DNA of 15,389 bases from Candidatus Woesearchaeota archaeon (lineage in GTDB: Archaea > Nanobdellota > Nanobdellia > Woesearchaeales > GW2011-AR4), in the NCBI GenBank assembly GCA_016185865.1, contig JACPMU010000096.1:1-15389 (forward strand), written 5' to 3'. Numbering within the stretch: position 1 is the first letter of the stretch; every line of letters begins with the position of its first letter. Both the position numbers and the translations under genes were made by a program. Below are positions 12,685-15,389 of the stretch, piece by piece. The notes below the pieces were generated by a model. That model was given only the letters and a program-made list of their open reading frames with translations, ran no database searches and had not been told where the DNA came from.

Positions 12685-14022
12685 ATGGCAATAACGGAAA
12701 TTTTGCAGCAGTATACTGGGCTGATAGTCAGTTTCTTTTCATGGTACAGTGAAATAGGCAGGAAAATGCTTGACTTCCTCTATGTAGTATTTGACAGCAC
12801 ATTTAATGCGCTGCTCTTAATAGCCTTTTTAGTGTCGTTCCTTTACTTGATAATGTCCCTTTATGCATTATTGAATAAGCGCAAGCATAAAAATGAAAAA
12901 AACTATGATGGAGAATTGCCGTTTGTAACCGTGCAAATTCCAACCTTCAACGAGCTTGCAGCCATAAGATGCGCCAAAAACTGCCTAAGCTTTGACTATC
13001 CAAAGGACAAGTACGAAATCATAATAGGGGATGACAGCAACAAGACTGAAATATCAGAAAAACTGCAGGAATTTTCAAGCGAGCATGACTTGGTAAAAGT
13101 AATCAAGAGAAAAAGCAATGAAGGATACAAGCCAGGCAACTTAAACAATATGCTGAGGCATTCAAAAGGCTCTATCCTTGTCATTTTTGACTCGGATTTC
13201 ATGCCGCCTTCGGATTTTTTGGCAAGGATTGTGCAGCCTTTCATGAAAGACAGCAAAATAGCAGGAGTGCAGGCACGATGGACATTTGTAAATGCAAGCG
13301 AGAATATGGTAACTGCACTTGGCACAACTATCGTCTCGATATTCCACCACATAACAATACCTTTTATGCACAGAAGCCAGAAAATAGCATTTCTTTGCGG
13401 CTCAGCTGAGGCTGTGAGGAAAGATGTGCTCCTGAAGCTTGGCGGCTGGGAAAAAGGCAACTTCACAGAAGACATAGAATTTTCGCTGAGGCTCATAAAA
13501 AACGGCTATAGGATAGAATATCTAGATGATCTGGAATGCGACAGTGAGGTGCCATACACAATCAAGGATTTATACAGGCAGCAGATGAGATGGGCTTACG
13601 GAGTCATATATTCCTGGAAAAAGCATTTCATGTGCATCAATAAGAGCAGGCATCTTAATCTGCTCGGCAAGCTTTATGTCCAGGGAATCCTGTGCAGCGG
13701 CTATCTGCTCTCCTTGCTGTTGGCAGGCTTGTTCATAACAGGCACATTAAGCCTTATAACCCATGCCCCTGAACCAATTCAATGGGGGGAATTCACCTTC
13801 AAATTATTCAGGAACATAGCATTGACAAGCGGCTTATTGTTTGCAAGCATTATAGCCCTTGCAAAGGCAAACAAGTCAAAATTGACTTTGCCGATGATAG
13901 CATCTTCTTTCAGCCACGGCATTGTCGTTACATACTATGTTAATGTAGGCATCTTCAAGGCGCTGGTTAAAGCTCCTATGGAATGGTTCATGCTGAACAA
14001 GCACGGCAACAAGATAGACTGA
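12685..14022 (+). CDS. Cellulose synthase-like GT2 glycosyltransferase, membrane-bound
   Basis: This 445-residue protein is a second, clearly different membrane GT2 enzyme. A helix at about residues 41-63 precedes VTVQIPTFNE (81-90), GDDSNKTE (115-122), PGNLNNML (150-157), DSD (169-171), GVQARWTFVN (194-203), FTEDIEFS (260-267) and RQQMRW (298-303). The NLNNML and VQARW...N phrases are typical of cellulose synthase-like and beta-mannan synthase-type enzymes, so a beta-linked glycan is likely. Two or three helices follow (about 315-430), with the ending KHGNKID. It is 6 bp downstream of the other GT2 gene, so the two are probably one operon and may cooperate on one surface polymer. The products and acceptor are not visible in the sequence. 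Confidence 0.88.
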   Translation: MAITEILQQYTGLIVSFFSWYSEIGRKMLDFLYVVFDSTFNALLLIAFLVSFLYLIMSLYALLNKRKHKNEKNYDGELPFVTVQIPTFNELAAIRCAKNCLSFDYPKDKYEIIIGDDSNKTEISEKLQEFSSEHDLVKVIKRKSNEGYKPGNLNNMLRHSKGSILVIFDSDFMPPSDFLARIVQPFMKDSKIAGVQARWTFVNASENMVTALGTTIVSIFHHITIPFMHRSQKIAFLCGSAEAVRKDVLLKLGGWEKGNFTEDIEFSLRLIKNGYRIEYLDDLECDSEVPYTIKDLYRQQMRWAYGVIYSWKKHFMCINKSRHLNLLGKLYVQGILCSGYLLSLLLAGLFITGTLSLITHAPEPIQWGEFTFKLFRNIALTSGLLFASIIALAKANKSKLTLPMIASSFSHGIVVTYYVNVGIFKALVKAPMEWFMLNKHGNKID

Positions 14023-14036
14023 TTCTCTTTAGAAAG

Positions 14037-14047
14037 TATTATTTATT
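14037..14047 (+). promoter_or_regulatory. Possible TATA-like box for broken GT39-like gene
   Basis: TATTATTTATT is centred 26 bp upstream of the ATG at 14068. The sequence is a weak box, but the spacing equals the others in this window. Confidence 0.35.
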
Positions 14048-14067
14048 CTTTGATATTCTTTAACAAA

Positions 14068-14445
14068 ATGAGGATTAAGAACAACATTGGAATAATCTTG
14101 ATAATAATTGCCTTTATCTGCGCAAATGCGCTTTTTATTAATTTTTATTTTTTTTTCTGGTGGGACAGCTCTGTCTACATCAGCATGGGCAAATACATCT
14201 TTTCTTTTGGATAGTCAGGCTTGTGGGAGGAGTCAAGGCCATTGGTGTTCCCGTTCATACTGGGCATTGGCTGGAAGCTTGGCTTTGATGCCATATTCTT
14301 TGCAAGGATAGTGTCTGTTGTATTTGCAGTTCTTACCATATTCATGACTTATTCAATTGGATTAAGGCTCTTTTCAAGGAAAACAGGCTTGTTGGCAGCG
14401 TTTTTTACCGCATTTTCATTCAATTTTCCAAGAAACTGGTCATAA
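14068..14445 (+). pseudogene. Broken GT39/PMT-like membrane glycosyltransferase
   Basis: Reading from ATG 14068 gives an N-terminal membrane helix, then WWDSSVYISMGKYIFSFG (residues 31-48), an in-frame TAG at 14212-14214, and in the same frame SGLWEESRPLVFPFILGIGW (50-69), FFARIVSVVFAV and a second hydrophobic stretch. This order, an acidic residue after the first helix, then SMGKY, GLWE..RP..P, and a helix with an ..GLLAA.. close, matches the start of dolichyl-phosphate-mannose mannosyltransferase/ArnT-like (GT39) proteins, which use lipid-linked sugars. Such proteins are usually 450 residues or more. Here similarity stops near 14,411-14,430, where the antisense cyclo-ligase sequence begins, and the frame ends at TAA 14443-14445. 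The gene therefore has a premature stop and lacks its last three quarters. It follows the two GT2 genes on the same strand. Confidence 0.7.
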
Positions 14446-14873
14446 TATCCATGCCCGTACCCAATCCTGTGGCCGCTTTTATCAAAAGCAATTCCGGGAA
14501 CGATAACCAAATCTAATTTACCAATATCGACATTTTTTATTTTATTTTCCCTCGGCTCCAAAATCCCAAAAGTTTTCGGCTCTAAATCGCTAAAGTCTTT
14601 TATTTCTGATAATTGCAGCATCGAATTGTTTTTTTCAACATAAGGGACAATGATATTTTTTCCATTTTCCTTTTTATTTGCCAATAACTCCTTAATTGTT
14701 TCTATGGTACCAACTTCATTATTAAAAGAAACATAAAATAAAATATTTTTTGAGTTTTTGAATTCGTCCAATGAATAAAGGTTTTCCCTTATTTTAGCGC
14801 TTTTTTCTGCAATTTCGATTTTAGAAAGGGCTTTTCTTTTTTCAAAAATTGCATCTTTTAATGCTTTTTTCAT
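14349..14873 (-). CDS. 5-formyltetrahydrofolate cyclo-ligase, C-terminally truncated with alien tail
   Basis: The first ~152 residues match the cyclo-ligase that turns 5-formyltetrahydrofolate into 5,10-methenyltetrahydrofolate using ATP. KRKALSKIEIAEKSAKI (12-28) is the N-terminal region, and VPGIAFDKSGHRIGYGHGYY (125-144) followed by DQFL is the strongest family signature. Relatives then continue about 35-40 residues, including the segment that closes the fold, typically with an EPHD-like motif. Here residues from about 153 to 174 are not family sequence; they are the antisense of the broken GT39-like gene. The product is thus a chimera and may be inactive. The ATG overlaps the purD stop as ATGA, so the two were translationally coupled. 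If the junction is a misassembly the real gene is intact elsewhere. Confidence 0.8.
   Translation of the reverse strand: MKKALKDAIFEKRKALSKIEIAEKSAKIRENLYSLDEFKNSKNILFYVSFNNEVGTIETIKELLANKKENGKNIIVPYVEKNNSMLQLSEIKDFSDLEPKTFGILEPRENKIKNVDIGKLDLVIVPGIAFDKSGHRIGYGHGYYDQFLGKLNENAVKNAANKPVFLEKSLNPIE
14411..14430. other. Junction that truncates two convergent genes
   Basis: Left of this point both strands read as a GT39-like gene (plus strand). Right of it they read as a 5-formyltetrahydrofolate cyclo-ligase (minus strand). Neither gene has its normal 3' part. The exact base cannot be set by eye. The cause may be a deletion between two convergent genes or a misassembly of sequence reads. Confidence 0.6.
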
Positions 14874-15389
14874 CCTAAAATATTTTTAATGTGCTCAACC
14901 CTTTTTTGAATTAATTCCTTTGTCCCAATATCTTTCCTGTGAAAAACCTTTCCTTTGACGCTGCTTGCGCCTTCTTCTGCAATCTTTTCCGCTTCGTCCA
15001 AATTATCTCCAATGCCAAGGAATGCTATTGCCCTTGAGCCAAGCATGTACAATCCATCACTTCTTTGCTCGACAGAAGCGTAATACATTTTTGCTGAGCC
15101 ATTGCTATTATTATTGCCCTTGCCATCATTACCCCTACCATAATTTTTTAAAATTTCAATTTTTTCATTCTTAAGAGGAGCGTCAGGGTATCCATTCGGA
15201 ACAACATACTTGCATACTGTTGCTTTCTTTTCAAACTCAACCTTAACGCGGCTTAATTCCTGCGTTATTATTGCATGGCATATTCCTGCCAAATCTGTCT
15301 TTAATAGAGGCAAAACGTTCATTGCCTCCGGATCCCCAAACCTTGCATTGTACTCAACAAGCTTTACGCCTTTTTTGGTCAGGATAAAG
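14870..15389 (-). CDS. purD: Phosphoribosylamine--glycine ligase (GARS), C-terminal part
   Basis: The frame is open to the window edge and reads through the ATG at 15320-15322, which is internal. Upstream of it the sequence gives KKGVKLVEYNARFGDPEA, the conserved ATP-grasp end of PurD with its metal-binding EYNARFGDPEA motif, and further on YVVPNGYPDAPLK, then AIAFLGIGDNLDEAEKIAEE and GKVFHRKDIG, which is the usual C-terminal phrase. The enzyme joins glycine to phosphoribosylamine in purine synthesis. About 172 codons are visible of an expected 420-430. A Gly/Asn/Ser-rich stretch GRGNDGKGNNNSNGSAK, near 15089-15139, looks like a family-atypical insertion in a loop. The gene runs straight into the cyclo-ligase by an ATGA overlap; pairing with a folate enzyme fits, since purine synthesis can use formyl-folates. 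Confidence 0.9.
   Translation of the reverse strand, partial: FILTKKGVKLVEYNARFGDPEAMNVLPLLKTDLAGICHAIITQELSRVKVEFEKKATVCKYVVPNGYPDAPLKNEKIEILKNYGRGNDGKGNNNSNGSAKMYYASVEQRSDGLYMLGSRAIAFLGIGDNLDEAEKIAEEGASSVKGKVFHRKDIGTKELIQKRVEHIKNILG

Noticed and set aside
12996..13496. 166-codon open frame on the minus strand inside the second GT2 gene
   Set aside because: It is antisense to a clear enzyme gene with all its motifs, and its translation shows no family features.
14212..14214. TAG read as pyrrolysine
   Set aside because: GT39-like proteins do not use it, no supporting genes are visible, and the gene is truncated anyway.
14108..14311. Separate small gene overlapping the broken GT39-like gene
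   Set aside because: It is out of frame with the family-like sequence and has no recognisable content; the frame from 14068 explains the region.
1..15389. tRNA, rRNA, CRISPR or insertion sequence
   Set aside because: No cloverleaf-like, repeat-spacer or transposase signals were seen on either strand; the gaps between genes are nearly all shorter than 100 bp.

Overview
The window looks like a piece of an archaeal chromosome, most likely a small-genome DPANN-type lineage such as a woesearchaeote. The archaeal call rests on a RadB recombinase gene, an SCP-x-type archaeal thiolase, and a repeated promoter layout in which an A/T-only TATA-like box is centred about 26 bp upstream of the start codon, so most transcripts would be leaderless or nearly so. 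The DPANN placement is inference. Coding density is very high: convergent genes touch or overlap at their stop codons. No rRNA, tRNA, CRISPR array or insertion sequence was recognised.

Layout: (1) 1-1335, minus strand: a FabZ-like hot-dog dehydratase followed by an SCP-x-type thiolase that runs off the window. (2) 1397-5140, plus strand: a biotin carboxylase with an unusual N-terminal extension, an AT-rich gene with a nuclease-like core and a DUF5655-like C-terminus, and a biotin protein ligase. (3) 5137-5535, minus: a 4HBT acyl-CoA thioesterase. (4) 5609-8324, plus: a small membrane protein and an 817-residue protein with a class A beta-lactamase-like domain. (5) 8325-11021, minus: radB, then the carboxyltransferase and biotin carrier protein of the same carboxylase. 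(6) 11103-14022, plus: a DUF4190-like membrane protein and two different membrane GT2 glycosyltransferases. (7) 14068-15389: a broken GT39/PMT-like gene, a 5-formyltetrahydrofolate cyclo-ligase that loses its C-terminus at the same point, and the 3' part of purD.

Working together: biotin carboxylase, carrier protein, carboxyltransferase and biotin ligase make a complete biotin-dependent acyl-CoA carboxylase. With a thiolase, an acyl dehydratase and an acyl thioesterase in the same 10 kb, the set resembles an acyl-CoA-based (possibly ACP-independent) acyl-chain building or degrading pathway, which is not standard in archaea. Reductases and an acyl carrier protein are not in the window, so this is a hypothesis. 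The glycosyltransferases suggest cell-surface polysaccharide or glycoprotein synthesis.

The most questionable place is about 14,411-14,430, where two convergent genes both lose their 3' ends at one point: either a genomic deletion or an assembly misjoin.
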